A stretch of 64,000 bases of DNA, taken from NCBI GenBank assembly GCA_002049455.2, contig KV919040.1, positions 41,321 to 105,320 of the forward strand, read 5' to 3'. Shown here one piece after another: positions 42,712 to 53,659 of the stretch. The DNA comes from Porphyra umbilicalis (lineage: Eukaryota; Rhodophyta; Bangiophyceae; Bangiales; Bangiaceae). Position 1 is the first letter of the stretch. The number at the start of each line of letters is the position of its first letter. The translations under genes and the position numbers were made by a program. A model generated the notes under the pieces. That model had not been told where the DNA came from. It did not search any database and saw only the letters and a program-made list of their open reading frames with translations.

Positions 42712-45700
42712 ATGAATTGGCTCCGCCGCCGCGACGAGGTCAAGGAGGAGGTGTCCAGCGACGATAGCGACAGTGAGCGCCAGCCGACCCCGCCGCCGCT
42801 GCCGCCTGGCCCCGACGAGGCGGAGCTCCGCCGCCGCCGCCTCGCGCGCTTCAACGCGCCCGCCCCCGCCGCGTCCGTCGGCGGCTCGGACGCGGCGGCC
42901 GGGCCGCCGCCCGCGAAGAAGCCCAAGAGCCCCGAGAAGCGGCCGCCGCCGCCGCCCCCCCCGGCGCCCGAGCCCCCCGCGCCCAAAAAGGACAAGGAGG
43001 TTAAGCCGCCGCCGCCGCTGAGCCAGCTGGAGTCGGCGCTGCTCGTGCGGGTGTTTGACCTCACCCTCGTGGCCGGCCGCGCGGGCTACGACGGCATCCT
43101 CGTGGCGGAGCTCCGCGACGCGGGGGCGGAGGGGGATGCAGGCCTCGTGCTCAACGCGGAAGCGCACGCGGATATGGTGTTGGTGCACCAGCTGCAGGCG
43201 GCGACGGAGAAGCTCGTCTTCCTCACCCGCGCCTATGCGCGCGCCGACGCGGCGCTGCGGGAGGCGGGGCGCACGCGGACGGCGACGGCCAAGGACGCGG
43301 CGGACTTGCAGGCGGCGGCGCGCTACGCCCTCACCCTCATCATGTCTTACGCGGGGCTGGTGCTCTCGGAGCCCGAGTCGTTTGCGGCGGAGCGCACGCC
43401 CGAGGCGCTCGCCGCCATGCTCCTCCGCGATGCGGTGCCAGGCGGCTTTATCCGCGCCCTCGTGGATCGGTTTGCGTCGTCCGAGGACGAGGATGACCGG
43501 GAGACGCTGCAGTCGGTGTTTAGCCGAGTCTTCTCCGCCTTGGTCGTCGCCGTCGGCCGCAGCTCCCTGATGCGGTCGGACTTCCTGCCGCCCCTGCGTG
43601 CGCTCTCCTCGTTGGTCGGCACCTACCGGCCGCTGGCGGAGGTGCTGACCCGCATGGACACGTTTGCGCCCGAGGCGGGCATCATCAATGGGGTCCACTT
43701 GGAGCGGGCGACGGTCCTCGGCCCGTTTTTTGCGCTGACCGCCATGCAGGAGGACCCACTGGTCGCCCGCGAATACTTTACCAAGAGCAGCGAGCGGACC
43801 AAGGCGGACATTGACAGCGCCATTGTGTCGCTGCGGGAATCCATCCGCGTCCTCCGCTCTGGCCTCTTTGAGGTGTGCATGGCGCTGTGCAAGGCAGGCG
43901 CCGGCCCGCGGGAGGCGCTCCTCAAGTGGTTCGCCCTCGCGATGAAACACAATGCGCGGCGGACGGCGATCCACTTTGAGCGGCAGGTCGTCAGCGGGGA
44001 CGGCTTTGTCCTCAACGTCATGGACGTGCTGCTACGGATAGCCGAGCCCTTTTCCCACCCGTCGTCGGAGAAGCTCGCCAAAGTCGACCCGACGTACGTG
44101 CAGTCGACGCACCGCATCGACTACAGCGATGAGACGAGGCTGGCGGCGGACAGCAACATGCTCAACCGGTTCTGGGTGGACCCCCGCAACCGCAACGCGC
44201 AAGAGTCGTTGGAGCGGGCGCTCGCGGAGCAGCGGATGGAGATTGAGGCGAGCGGCGGCGGTTCGTCGGGCGGCGCCGCTGCCGCCGCCGATGTCGGCGA
44301 CGGCGAGGCGGACGCCATACAGGACAACCGCCCCGCCGAGACGGTGAGCAAGGAGTTTGGGTTTGTGTCGGAGGTCTTCTTCCTGACCGTACGGGCGGTG
44401 CAGCTGGGCTTCGTGTCGTCCCACGAGTTTTACAAGGACGTCATCCTCAAGCAGCTCGGCCGGACACAGGGGGAGAAGGCGGAGCTGGAGGCGTCGGCCG
44501 CCGCCGCATCAAACCCCACGGAGTACCAGCAGCAGCTGACGGAGCTGACCGACCGCATTGACGGATACATGACGTACAAGCTGTCGTACGACGTGTACCT
44601 GCGTGATGAGGAGCCCCTCGCGTCGCTTCTCCAGTTTGTGACGGCCAACGCAGCGTGGCTGGTGCGCATCCTTTCCGAGCCCGCCCGCAAAGAGCTGCTG
44701 CCGCTCCCGCTGCCGCCGCTGCGCACGTTTGTGTCGCTTCCCGAGGCGACGCTTGAGATCCTGAATAAGGTGCTTCTCTTCACCACTCGCTACGCGCCTG
44801 GTCTGATCGAGACCCACTGTGAGACACTCGACGTGGTCGTCACACTGGCAGTGGCGACCGCGTCGTCCCCTGGGTACGTCAAGAATCCGTACCTCCGCGC
44901 CAAGCTCCTGGAGTTCATTGACGACATCATGCCACGCTTCGCGTCCCGAGATACCGACGAGGAGCGCCGGCGCCACCGCTACATTGGCGACCACCCGGCG
45001 ATCGAGGCGATGTTTGCGACGCACGTCGTTGCCCGCCAGCACCTGCCATCGGCGCTCTTCCGCCTGTACGTGGACGTCGAGCACACGGGGAGCCACAACC
45101 AGTTCTTTGACAAGTTCAACATCCGGTACCACCTGACGCAGATCGTCGAATGCATGTGGCATCTCCCCGACTATCGCGCGTCCGTACGGAACGAGGCGCT
45201 GAGCGCGCGTCGCTTCACCCAGTTTGTCAACATGCTGCTCAACGACGCCAACTTCCTCCTCGACGAGATTACTTCGAATCTGTCGGATCTGCGGCAGATC
45301 CAACGCGAAATGGAGCGGCGGGAGGAGTGGGAGGCGCTCAGCGTCGAGGAGCGGCGGGAAAAGGAGAAGAAGCTGCATGACATCGAGTCGCAGGTCAAAT
45401 CGTACATTGACCTCGGCAATGCGTCGATCAACATGCTGCTCTTCATGACTGAAGACGCGGCCGTGCGGTCGGTGTTTGTGTTGCCCGAGATGGCATCGCG
45501 CGTCGCCGAGATGCTCAATTTCTTCCTCTCCCAGCTGACCGGCCCCAAGTGCGCGGAGCTGTCCGTGCGCGACCGCGAGAAGTACGGGTGGGAGCCGCGG
45601 CGACTGCTAACGCAGATTGTCGGCACGTACCTACACTTTGCCGATGAAGAGGCGTTTGTGGCGGCGGTCGCCCATGACGGGCGGTCCTTCTCGCACCATC

Positions 45701-46194
45701 TTTTCCGCAACGCGCTGCGGGTGCTCTCTCGCCGCGGTCTGCTGCCGGCGGCGGAGATTCAGCGCTTTGCCGCCCTCGGTGTGGCCGCCCAGGAGGTTGT
45801 CGACGCCGATGCGGCGCTTGGGGAGGACCTGGGGGAGATCCCTGACGATTTCCAAGACCCGCTCGTTTACGAGCTGATGAGCGACCCGGTCAAGCTGCCA
45901 ACGTCTGGGATGGTCATGGACCGCGCCAACATTGTGCGGCACCTGCTCTCGGACCGCACCGACCCATTCAACCGCAAGATGCTGACGGAGGACATGCTCG
46001 AGCCGGCGACGGAGCTCAAGTCCCGCATCACCGAATGGTTGGCGGAAAAGCGGGCGGCGGCGGCGGCACGCCGCCGCGCGGCGGCCATGGAGCAGCTGAC
46101 GGCCGCGGCCGACACGTCGGCGATGGACGTGTCGCAGACGGCGGCGACGTCGGCGGGCGAGGGCGGCCCGTCGGGTGCGGACGCCAGCGCCTAA
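42712..46194 (+). CDS. UFD2: Ubiquitin conjugation factor E4 (UFD2 family)
   Basis: Intronless 1160-residue protein from an ATG in the context gcgaccATGA; the frame is open further upstream but that part is Arg/Pro-rich. The N-terminal 110 residues are low-complexity with acidic and Pro/Lys tracts. The large helical UFD2 core follows, with [20 protein letters not shown], the [13 protein letters not shown] region and the [13 protein letters not shown] helix. The C-terminus (about residues 1043-1115) is a U-box: [20 protein letters not shown], then [17 protein letters not shown]2 extends short ubiquitin chains on substrates bound to Cdc48/p97 and hands them to the proteasome. Length is in the usual range (yeast about 960, animals up to about 1300). 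The Doa10-like ligase in the same window could feed the same pathway, though they are not linked in expression. Confidence 0.95.
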   Translation: MNWLRRRDEVKEEVSSDDSDSERQPTPPPLPPGPDEAELRRRRLARFNAPAPAASVGGSDAAAGPPPAKKPKSPEKRPPPPPPPAPEPPAPKKDKEVKPPPPLSQLESALLVRVFDLTLVAGRAGYDGILVAELRDAGAEGDAGLVLNAEAHADMVLVHQLQAATEKLVFLTRAYARADAALREAGRTRTATAKDAADLQAAARYALTLIMSYAGLVLSEPESFAAERTPEALAAMLLRDAVPGGFIRALVDRFASSEDEDDRETLQSVFSRVFSALVVAVGRSSLMRSDFLPPLRALSSLVGTYRPLAEVLTRMDTFAPEAGIINGVHLERATVLGPFFALTAMQEDPLVAREYFTKSSERTKADIDSAIVSLRESIRVLRSGLFEVCMALCKAGAGPREALLKWFALAMKHNARRTAIHFERQVVSGDGFVLNVMDVLLRIAEPFSHPSSEKLAKVDPTYVQSTHRIDYSDETRLAADSNMLNRFWVDPRNRNAQESLERALAEQRMEIEASGGGSSGGAAAAADVGDGEADAIQDNRPAETVSKEFGFVSEVFFLTVRAVQLGFVSSHEFYKDVILKQLGRTQGEKAELEASAAAASNPTEYQQQLTELTDRIDGYMTYKLSYDVYLRDEEPLASLLQFVTANAAWLVRILSEPARKELLPLPLPPLRTFVSLPEATLEILNKVLLFTTRYAPGLIETHCETLDVVVTLAVATASSPGYVKNPYLRAKLLEFIDDIMPRFASRDTDEERRRHRYIGDHPAIEAMFATHVVARQHLPSALFRLYVDVEHTGSHNQFFDKFNIRYHLTQIVECMWHLPDYRASVRNEALSARRFTQFVNMLLNDANFLLDEITSNLSDLRQIQREMERREEWEALSVEERREKEKKLHDIESQVKSYIDLGNASINMLLFMTEDAAVRSVFVLPEMASRVAEMLNFFLSQLTGPKCAELSVRDREKYGWEPRRLLTQIVGTYLHFADEEAFVAAVAHDGRSFSHHLFRNALRVLSRRGLLPAAEIQRFAALGVAAQEVVDADAALGEDLGEIPDDFQDPLVYELMSDPVKLPTSGMVMDRANIVRHLLSDRTDPFNRKMLTEDMLEPATELKSRITEWLAEKRAAAAARRRAAAMEQLTAAADTSAMDVSQTAATSAGEGGPSGADASA

Positions 46195-46854
46195 GCCTGG
46201 CGCGTGGTTGGGTGCGGTGGCCGCCTCTCGTCGCCCCTTGGACTGCATTTTCGGTGTGGCGTGCAGGGCCCGCTCTGGGCATTATCCGACGCATCCGCGT
46301 TGCCCCTTACCGGCGGGGATGCCCTGCTGTCGTGGAGGCAAGCCTGGAGCTCTTGCGTGCGTGGTGTTGGCTTTGGTATTGGAATGTCGACCGGGTGGGT
46401 TGCGGGTCATGGTGTTGACGGCTCGACAGCTCGTGGCTGTCGGCCAGTATGATGCGTTTTGTTTCTTGTGGCCTGCTGTGTTCTCGTGTTAAACCCATTC
46501 ATTCTCCACACGTCCCCGAGAGGGGATGGCAACGAGCGGAACTCACTCTGCCGGTAGACGATTGCATCCGGTGGGTGACTTGCAGACTGCTCACCCGTGT
46601 GCCGCGAGCGCTATATGAATTGTGCCATATTTTTCACGCTTGGGTACGCCAATCCCTGTGACATACCCATCTGGCCTGCGCTGCTTCCCAACACGGACCG
46701 CCGCCTGCACCGCGTGAGGCCCGTGCCGCCCGTGGGCCCCGCTCTCGCTGCGCCGCGCGTGTCCCGCTCGCCGCTGCCGCCGCCGCTCCGCCCTTGCCGT
46801 GGCGCCGCGTCCCCCCCCCCCGCCCCCCCCCCCCTGCGCTTTGGCCTTTGCATT
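46195..46854. other. Intergenic between UFD2 and the START-like gene
   Basis: 3' UTR of UFD2 followed by the promoter of the next gene. No other feature seen. Confidence 0.5.
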
Positions 46855-48181
46855 ATGGCGCCCGCCTTTGTGCCCGTCGCGGGTGCGCTCGGCGGCGGGG
46901 CGGCCGTGCGGCCGCGGCTCGCGGCGGCGGCGGGTCGGCGGGCGGCGGGGCGGCCCGCCGCCCCGCCCCACGGCCGGCGGTGCCGCCCGCCCCCGTCGCC
47001 GCGCATGACGTGGTATGGTGCCGGCCTCCGCTCTGCTTGATTCCGCGGCGGCGGGTGTGGCGTTGTGGCCGCCTGCCTCGCGTTTTTTGGACCGCCGCCG
47101 CCGCGTGTGGGCGCCGCGAGCGTGCGGCCGTCCGCCGGGCGGCCCGTGCGCGCACCCACCTGACCGTTGGTGGCTACCTCGACTCCCTCTTTTTTTTTTC
47201 TCCGTGTCCCCCGGTCCGCCTTATCCTTTTGTTGTCAAACGCACGCCCCCGGTCACGGGCGCCGCGGTCCGCGCGGTTGGGCGCCTCCCCCCCACCCCCC
47301 CCCCCCCCGACAGGATTGAAAAGAGCGCGACGGTCACGGTGGAGGCGCCCCGCGATTTTTGCTACACCATCTTCAGCGACTTGGAGGCGCAGCCCAAGTG
47401 GAGGTACGTGCCCGGTGCGATGGCCGTGCGCGCGCGTGGGGCGGCGACGCCGCTCCCCGTGTGGCGGGGCGCCCGTGCCCCCCCGCGCAGGTCGACACGA
47501 TTGCTGCGGCGGTGCGGGTGTTGTGACACCCCCGCCGTCGGGCAGGGTGCCGCCATGGCCACTGGGGCCGCCGCCGACGCTGCGCCGTCGCCTCGGACGA
47601 CCGCCGACTGACGCCCGCCACTGGCCCGTGCCGACCCCACTCTGCGTGCCGTGGGATCCCTCTGCCCCCTGGCACGCTTCGTTTGACGCCCTGGTGTGGT
47701 CGCCCCCCTCCCCCCCCCTCTCCCCCCCCCCCCTTCCCCCCACAGCCCGTGGCTCAAGTCGGTCCAAGTCGACCCCGTCGACCCCGACCTCAGCCGCTGG
47801 TCCCTCGCCTCCCGCGGCGTGGAGGTGTCGTGGCAGGCCCGCAACACGTCGGTCATCCGCCCAGAGGTCATTGCGTGGGAGTCCCTCGACGGGCTCCCCA
47901 ACAAGGGCGCCGTTACGTTTGTCGATGCGGCCGCCGCGCCGGCGCTATCCCCGCCCCCGTCGGCGGCGGCGGCGGCGACGGCGGCTGGGCGGGCGCAACG
48001 GCCCGTCACCGAGGTAACTCTCGCCATCTCGTTTGACGTGCCGGCCTTCATCGCGGCGGTGCTCAAGAGCGACGCGGTCGGCCAGTATGTGGAGCAGACG
48101 CTGCTCGCCGACTTGAAGCGCTACCGGGCGGTGGTGTTGAAGGAGGTGCGCGCGGTGGCGCGCGCAAAGGCGGCGGCGTGA
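46855..48181 (+). CDS. Plastid-type START/polyketide cyclase-like lipid-binding protein, three exons
   Basis: Exons 46855-47012, 47314-47403 and 47746-48181 join in phase to 227 residues. Donors are GTATGG and GTACGT; both acceptors follow long C-rich tracts ending in CAG. Exon 1 encodes MAPAFVPVAGALGG and an Arg/Ala/Pro-rich leader typical of red algal plastid transit peptides. Exons 2 and 3 encode an SRPBCC/START-like fold: VTVEAPRDFCYTIFSDLE, then PKWSPWLKSVQVD, LSRWSL, VSWQARN and WESLDGLPNKGAVTF. This matches the plant plastid cyclase/dehydrase and lipid transport superfamily (COQ10-like fold). Its ligand is unknown. The choice of the first donor rests on phase and consensus; a GTGG donor three bases earlier also keeps phase. 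Confidence 0.82.
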
Positions 48182-48622
48182 GGGGGGGGCGGGCACGCGG
48201 GGGGGGTGGGCGCGTTTGACCTAGTTTATTTTTTTTGGATGTGGGAGGTGTGGGACGGCTCCCTTTTTCTTACAGATAGCGACCGCAGCACGGCGAGGGC
48301 CTTTGGGGGTGGCCGGTACGGGCGGGTGCCCCGCCGCGCCCGCAAGCCCACCGTCGCGACGCACGGGGGGCGGCCGCGCGGCGCCGACGAGCGTCGTGCC
48401 GCCACGGGCCAGACGCGGGCAGCCACCACCGCGGCCCCACGGGGGCCCGCCACGCGCCACGGGCGCCGCTCCCCGTCCACGACGCCGCCCGCCGCTAGCG
48501 CCGGGCGCGCCCCCTACCCCCCCGCCCCCCCACAAACACCCCTCGATGCGGCACGCGCAGACGCACAGGATTCCACACCCCGCACGACCCCCCCCCCCCC
48601 CCCCCCCACCCGCCCACGCGCG
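48182..48622. other. Intergenic, convergent 3' ends
   Basis: Between the START-like stop and the uncertain end of translin. Rich in C runs; no other gene supported. Confidence 0.4.
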
Positions 48623-49436
48623 TCAGCCCCCCCCCCCTCTGCTGCCCCCCCCCCGCCGGCGGCGGGGGCAACAGCCCCCGCGCGCGGAGGTCCTCGACGA
48701 CCTCCCCCACGCGCACCACGTCGTACTTCATCCCATCGTACCGGCGGCGGAGGCCGTCGTTGCGAAAGTTGAGCGCCGTAAAGCCCGCCCACACGGCCGC
48801 CGTCCACGCGCCGGCGGCGGCGGCAAAGGCAAACGCCCCGCCGCCGGCGCGCACGACCGCCGCGCGGCGCACTTCCGACACGGCGCCGCAGACGCCGAGG
48901 AGGTACTCCTCCACCCCAATGATGGCGTCGGTGGCGGCCGTTTGGGGGGGGGGGGGGGCGGGGGGACGACCCCGCGCCTCCCCCCCCCGCGTCGGCGCCC
49001 GCCGCGGGCGGCGGCCACAGGGCGGCGGCCACGCCCGCGCGGTCGAGGAGCACGCCCGCCCCCCCCAGCCCGCCGCCGCCGCCGTCTGCCTCGGCGGCGA
49101 CGCTGCGCAAAAAGGCGCCGACGACCGCCGCCGTCACGGCGGCCGTCGCGCGCCACCGCCACGCGCCGCGGAGGGCGGGGGTGTCGTCGCCCGCCGCGGC
49201 GGCGGCGGCCGCCAGCGCCGCCCCGAGTGGCGGCAGGGCCGCGTCGAGGCCCGCAACGACGGCCGGCAGGGGGGCGGCCGTGTGGAGGGCGGCAACGGCG
49301 GCGGTGAGCGCCGCGCCGGCGGCGGCGGCCGACGCGAGGGGGGGTCGAGCCGCCCGCGCGCCGCGGTGGCGGCCGCCGTGTGCGCCGTGTAGGCGGAAAA
49401 GGTGGCGGTGATGTCGGCGTTGAGTGTCGACGCCAT
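48623..49436 (-). CDS. TSN: Translin (RNA/DNA-binding C3PO subunit)
   Basis: The C-terminal half is clearly translin: EEYLLGVCGAVSEVRRAA, then FTALNFRNDGLRRRYDG and MKYDVVRVGEVVEDLRARGL. The N-terminal half, from an ATG at 49436 (MASTLNADITATFSAYTAHT), is Ala-rich but keeps the ALRGAWRWRATAAVTAAVVG helix expected before an Ala/Gly/Pro insertion. Translin with TRAX forms the C3PO nuclease complex involved in small-RNA passenger removal and tRNA processing. The frame changes at a seven-base run (49338-49344) and a 15-base run (48944-48958), probably sequence errors. The end is uncertain: a TGA at 48623-48625 would be used if the preceding run of 11 were slightly different, while the present frame runs on to 48495 as Gly/Arg-rich noise. 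No TRAX gene is seen in this window. Confidence 0.78.
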
Positions 49437-50169
49437 GGTGGGGGGGGGGGGGGTTGGTTGGTCGGCAGCCGTGGGCGGCAGGGCCAGAGCGGCGGGGGGC
49501 GTGTGCGTCCGCGGCCGCGCGCGGCACAGAGGCCGCGGCGGTCGGGGCAGCGGGGTCGTCGGTCGGATCAAGGCGCGGTTTTGGGTCGGGCGGCGGCCCC
49601 TTTCCCAACGCGACGGTTGGCCCTTGAGCGCGTGGCGCGGCGCCTCGCCGCGCGCATCCCCGCCGTCGTGGCCGCCACGCGCCGGCTCGCCGCGCCCCCA
49701 CGGCGCTCGTCCCCCCCCCCCCCCCCCAGCCCGTCCCCCACGCATCCCCAGGTTCCCACCGCCGTGGCCGTGGTGGGCCACCTCCCTCTTTGGCCCCCCT
49801 TGTTTTGTGATTGTGCGCGTCCAACAACCGCGGCGGTGCCCGCGCTCGGGGCGCCTCCGCGGGCGGGGCGGCCCCAGGGTGACTCGGCTTGCGCTCCGTG
49901 GCCGTGATGTCAGTTTCCGCTCCCGTACATGCACGCCTGCTTTTGTTTTGTCCGCTGTGTGAGCTGGTGCCGTTCTTGTCGTTTGGAGGGGGGGGGGGGG
50001 GGGGGGGATGATGTTGCGTCTCGGTCTGTGTCTGGTGGTGGGGGTGCGCTCGCGGACACCCCCACCACGGTGGGATGCGGCGCCCCCATCGCGGGTGCGA
50101 GGGAAGAATCAAAGGGGCAGAGGCCACAGAGTCATGCATGCCACCGCGCCCTCGCGCGTCCCCCCCCCC
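49437..50169. other. Intergenic upstream of translin, downstream of CASP
   Basis: Translin promoter and CASP 3' region. Contains a G run at about 49987-50006. No gene supported. Confidence 0.4.
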
Positions 50170-52961
50170 TCATTCGTGGGTGGCCTTGGTCGCCGGCACG
50201 GCGCCCGCGGCCGCCGCGGCGGCGGCCGCCGACGCGGCGGCCACGCCCGCGGCGGCGGCGACGCCCATGTCGATCCCCCCCCCCCCCCCACGGGGACCCC
50301 CCCCCCGCCCCCCTCGCACGCGCCCTTCCACCCGAGCACCACAAACACAAACATGTGGAGGCCGAGGACGTAGCCAAAAACCGCCAGCCGCGACGTGCGC
50401 GTCGACAGGGCGCGCTGGGAGGCGCGGAGCGTGAGGCGCTCGGGCGCCGAGAGTTCGGCGAGGCGCTTGAAGCGCTCCCGCCGCTTGAAGAGCGCGTACG
50501 GGTTGAGGGACTCCTCATAGACGGCCGCGTAGCGGTTGAGGAGGGCGCCCCCGCCGCCGCTGCCGCCGCCGCCGCCGCCACTGGCCGAGCCGCCGCCGGC
50601 CGCCCCGCTGGCCGCGCCGCCGCCGGCCGGTCCGCCCAGGCCGCTGCCACCGCCGCCGAGCTCGCTCGACGCCGACGTGGTCACAGACAGCAGCGCCGTG
50701 CCGGCGCCTTCGTCGCCGCTCAGACCCGCCGCGCGGCGCGCGGCGGCGGCGGACCCCGCGCCCGCAGACCCCCCCCCCCCCCCCTCGGCCGTGCCGTAGC
50801 TCTGCAAGTACCGAATTTTGCCGTAGAGCGCCACATTGTCCGCCTTGAGCGCCTCCACGTCGGCCGTCAGCCGCTCGATCGTCTGCACCAGCCGCCGGTT
50901 GTCCTCCTCCAACTCGTGCGTGCGCGCGCGGAAGCGGTCGCGCTGCCCCGACACAATGTCCATCATGGTCGGGTCGGCCTGCTCCCCGTCGCCGCCGCTG
51001 CCGCCACCGCCACCGCCGCCACCCCCACCACCGCCACCACTCAGACCGGAAGGGAGCAGGCCGGCTGCACGCAAGCCGCCGGCACCCACCCCCCCGCCCC
51101 CCCCCCCCCCCCCGCCGCCGCCGCCGCCGTTGCCTCCACCGCCATCTCCACCGCCGCTGACGTTCCACTGCCAGTCGGAACTGCCGCCGACACCGCCACC
51201 GCCACCCCCGCCCCGCGCGTCACGGGTGGCGGCGGAGAGCCCCTCCTCCAACCGCGCAATCAGCGCCGTCTGCTCCGCGACGGTCGCATCCAACGCCGAC
51301 GACTTGTCGCGCAGCGTCGACGCCTCGGCCTCGGCCGCCGTCGTGGCGGTGCGCAGCGCCGCCACGCGCGCCTGCAGCGACCGCACCTTGGCCACCAGCC
51401 GCGCCTCCAACCGCTTGCCGCCGTCGCCGCTGGCGCCACCCTCCCCACCCTCCCCGCCGCCGGCCGCGTCGGTCGCCGGCCCGCCGTTCGCCGCCTCGCC
51501 GTCGCCCTCCTCCCCCGCGTCTCCCCCCAGCTGCGTGGCTTCGAGCAGCGCCAGCTGCTCCCGCACCCGCGTGTGCTCGGCCACGGTCGGGCGGGCGGCG
51601 AGTTCGGCCGCCGCCACCGCCGCCGCCTCGTCCTTCTCCTTGAGCGCCGCCGACAGCGCCGCGTACGCGTCCGAGTCGGCCGCCCCCTTGCCGGAAATGA
51701 CGGTTTCCAACACCGCCACCTGCTCCCGCAGTTGGGACACCTCCACCTCTCGCGCAGCGAGCTCCACCGCCGCCGCCTGCGCCGACGCGCCCGGCGACAT
51801 GGCGCCGTCTGCGGCGGCGCCGCCACCCGCGCCGCCACCCCCACCGGCGGCACCGTCGGCACCCCCCACCCCGCCCCCTCCCCCCCCCCCCCCGCCTCGG
51901 CGCGCAGGCGGTCGAGCGCGGAGCGGAGGGTGGCCGCCTCTGCGCGCACCCGCTCCAACTCCTCCACCGCCTGCTCGTGGTCGGCCGCCACCGCCCCGAC
52001 GGCGCGCGCCGCCGCCGCCGCCGCCTCATCGCGTTCCACTCGCAGCCGCTCTGTGGCGGCCTTGGCGCTCCGCACCGCCGCGGCGGCCGCCTCGGCTTCG
52101 TGGACCAACTCGACTTCGCGGAGCTCAAAGGCGTCGGCGGCGCCGCGCGCGGCGGCGGCCGCCGCCGCCGCCGCCTCGGCCGCCGCCTCCCCGTCGCGCG
52201 ACGCGAGCGCCGCCTCCAACTCACGCACCCGCCCGTCGGCGCCCGCGGCCGCCGCCGCCGCCGACCGTGCCGCCGCCGCGTCGGTGGCGGCGCGCCGCGC
52301 CGCGTCCGTCGCTTCCGCCAGCCGCGCGGCCGCGTCGAGGCCCGCCGCGAGCGCGGCCGCCGGGTCGGGCGCCTCGTACAGCCCCCGGTAGACGCCGAGG
52401 AAGGAGGCTTCAGCGGCCTTGGCGCGCGACGTCAGGCGGTCGATTTCGGCTTGGTAGGCTTTGAGGAGGGGGCCCACCGGCCGCGGCGCGCCGTCGGTGC
52501 CGCCCTTTTTGAACGCGCGCGTCGAGTCGGCGAGCGTCTTGCGGGCGGCCGCAGACGCGTCTTGGCGGGTGGCAATGTCCAGTGCTTGCGCGTCGAGCGT
52601 CGCGCGACGGCCGTCGAGGTCAAACGCGGACCACGCGTTGAAGGCGGTGAGGGGGTGCCCGCGACGGCGGGGGTGGGGGCGGGGGCGTCTCCGCCAATGG
52701 CGGCACCGGTGCCACCGCCAGCGACGCCGCTGCCAGAAGCAGACGCAGAGCCCAGTGGCCCGCCAACGTCCGCGTCGCCGCTGCCGCGCGCGCCGCCCCC
52801 CCCCCACCAGCGCCGGCACTCCCCGCGCTGCCACTCGTTGCCAGTGGCGCGCCGAGGCCGTCCTCCCCCAAAAAAGGAGGGGCGTCGACACCCGAGGCCG
52901 TGGGTTCTTGCCCTGTGGCCGCCGCCGCTGCAGACGCGGCGAAGGCGGCCGCGTCCTCCAT
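50170..52961 (-). CDS. CASP: Golgin CASP (CUX1-type Golgi membrane coiled-coil protein)
   Basis: From an ATG at 52961 (MEDAAAFAAS) a Gly/Ala/Pro leader runs into the CASP N-terminal block: FNAWSAFDLDGRRATLDAQA, DIATRQ, TRAFKKG, LLKAYQAEIDRLTSRAKAAE and YEAPDP. A long Ala/Glu/Arg coiled coil follows. The C-terminal block has VSGQRDRFRARTHELEEDN, NVALYGKIRYLQSYG and YEESLNPYALFKRRERFKRL, then the membrane helix VFGYVLGLHMFVFVVLGW. This is the order in animal CASP and yeast Coy1, tail-anchored Golgi tethers for retrograde traffic. Frame changes fall at runs 52796-52805, 51880-51893 and 50275-50289, plus one near 52660. After the last run the tail reads IDMGVAAAAG...PATKATHE with a stop at 50170. 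Poly-Gly tracts interrupt the coiled coil. Family certain, joins inferred. Confidence 0.85.
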
Positions 52962-53659
52962 GGCGACGGCCCGGACCGGCGAGCGGAGGGTCGAGCTCAG
53001 ACTCGTCAGCGGACCACGGGGAAGCGACAAGGAAAAGAGGGGAAGCGATGGCGGAGGAACGGGGAAGACCGCACTTGTCAACGCAAGAGGCAACCCGCCC
53101 GTTGATACACTTGCGGTGCCGACCGCGACCGCCCACGGCCGCGGTCCCGACTGCCGCGGAGGCCGTGGAGAAGATGCGGGGTGCCCGCCAACCTACTGTC
53201 GGTCCAGCACGCCCCAGGAAGTTGATTCTGACACGTTGGGTAGCCCCCTTTGTGGTCAAGGGTGCGAAGTGACTTTCGTCACTTGTGTGCGTTTCTTTTC
53301 GCAGAGACGCACCGCTACTTACCTTGTGGATTGATCTCACTCCATCAATCTGCTGACAGCGGCCAGGCTTGACTCCTGCCACCACCGTTGTGCCGTTTTG
53401 TTGCGCGGCGATCCGCCAGAGTGGACTACAGTCCTACCGCGCGTGTCGGCCTCGTCGCCGCCGACGTCGTCGCCGGGGCCCGCGCCGTCGGCCGCCAATC
53501 CGTGCCTCCCTCGCTGCGTCGCGCGCGCCACGGCGGCCCCTTACCAGGCCGTCACCCTCGTTCCCCGACCCCGCCTGTCCTGAGGCGGAACCACCACCCT
53601 CTGTCGGCCGACCTCGCCGCGTCGTCTGCGGGTGCCCCCCGCGCCCCTGTGCGCCCACG
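52962..53659. other. Divergent promoter region, CASP and PIG-Z-like gene
   Basis: About 700 bases between two divergent starts. Lower GC near 53200-53400. No separate gene seen. Confidence 0.5.
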
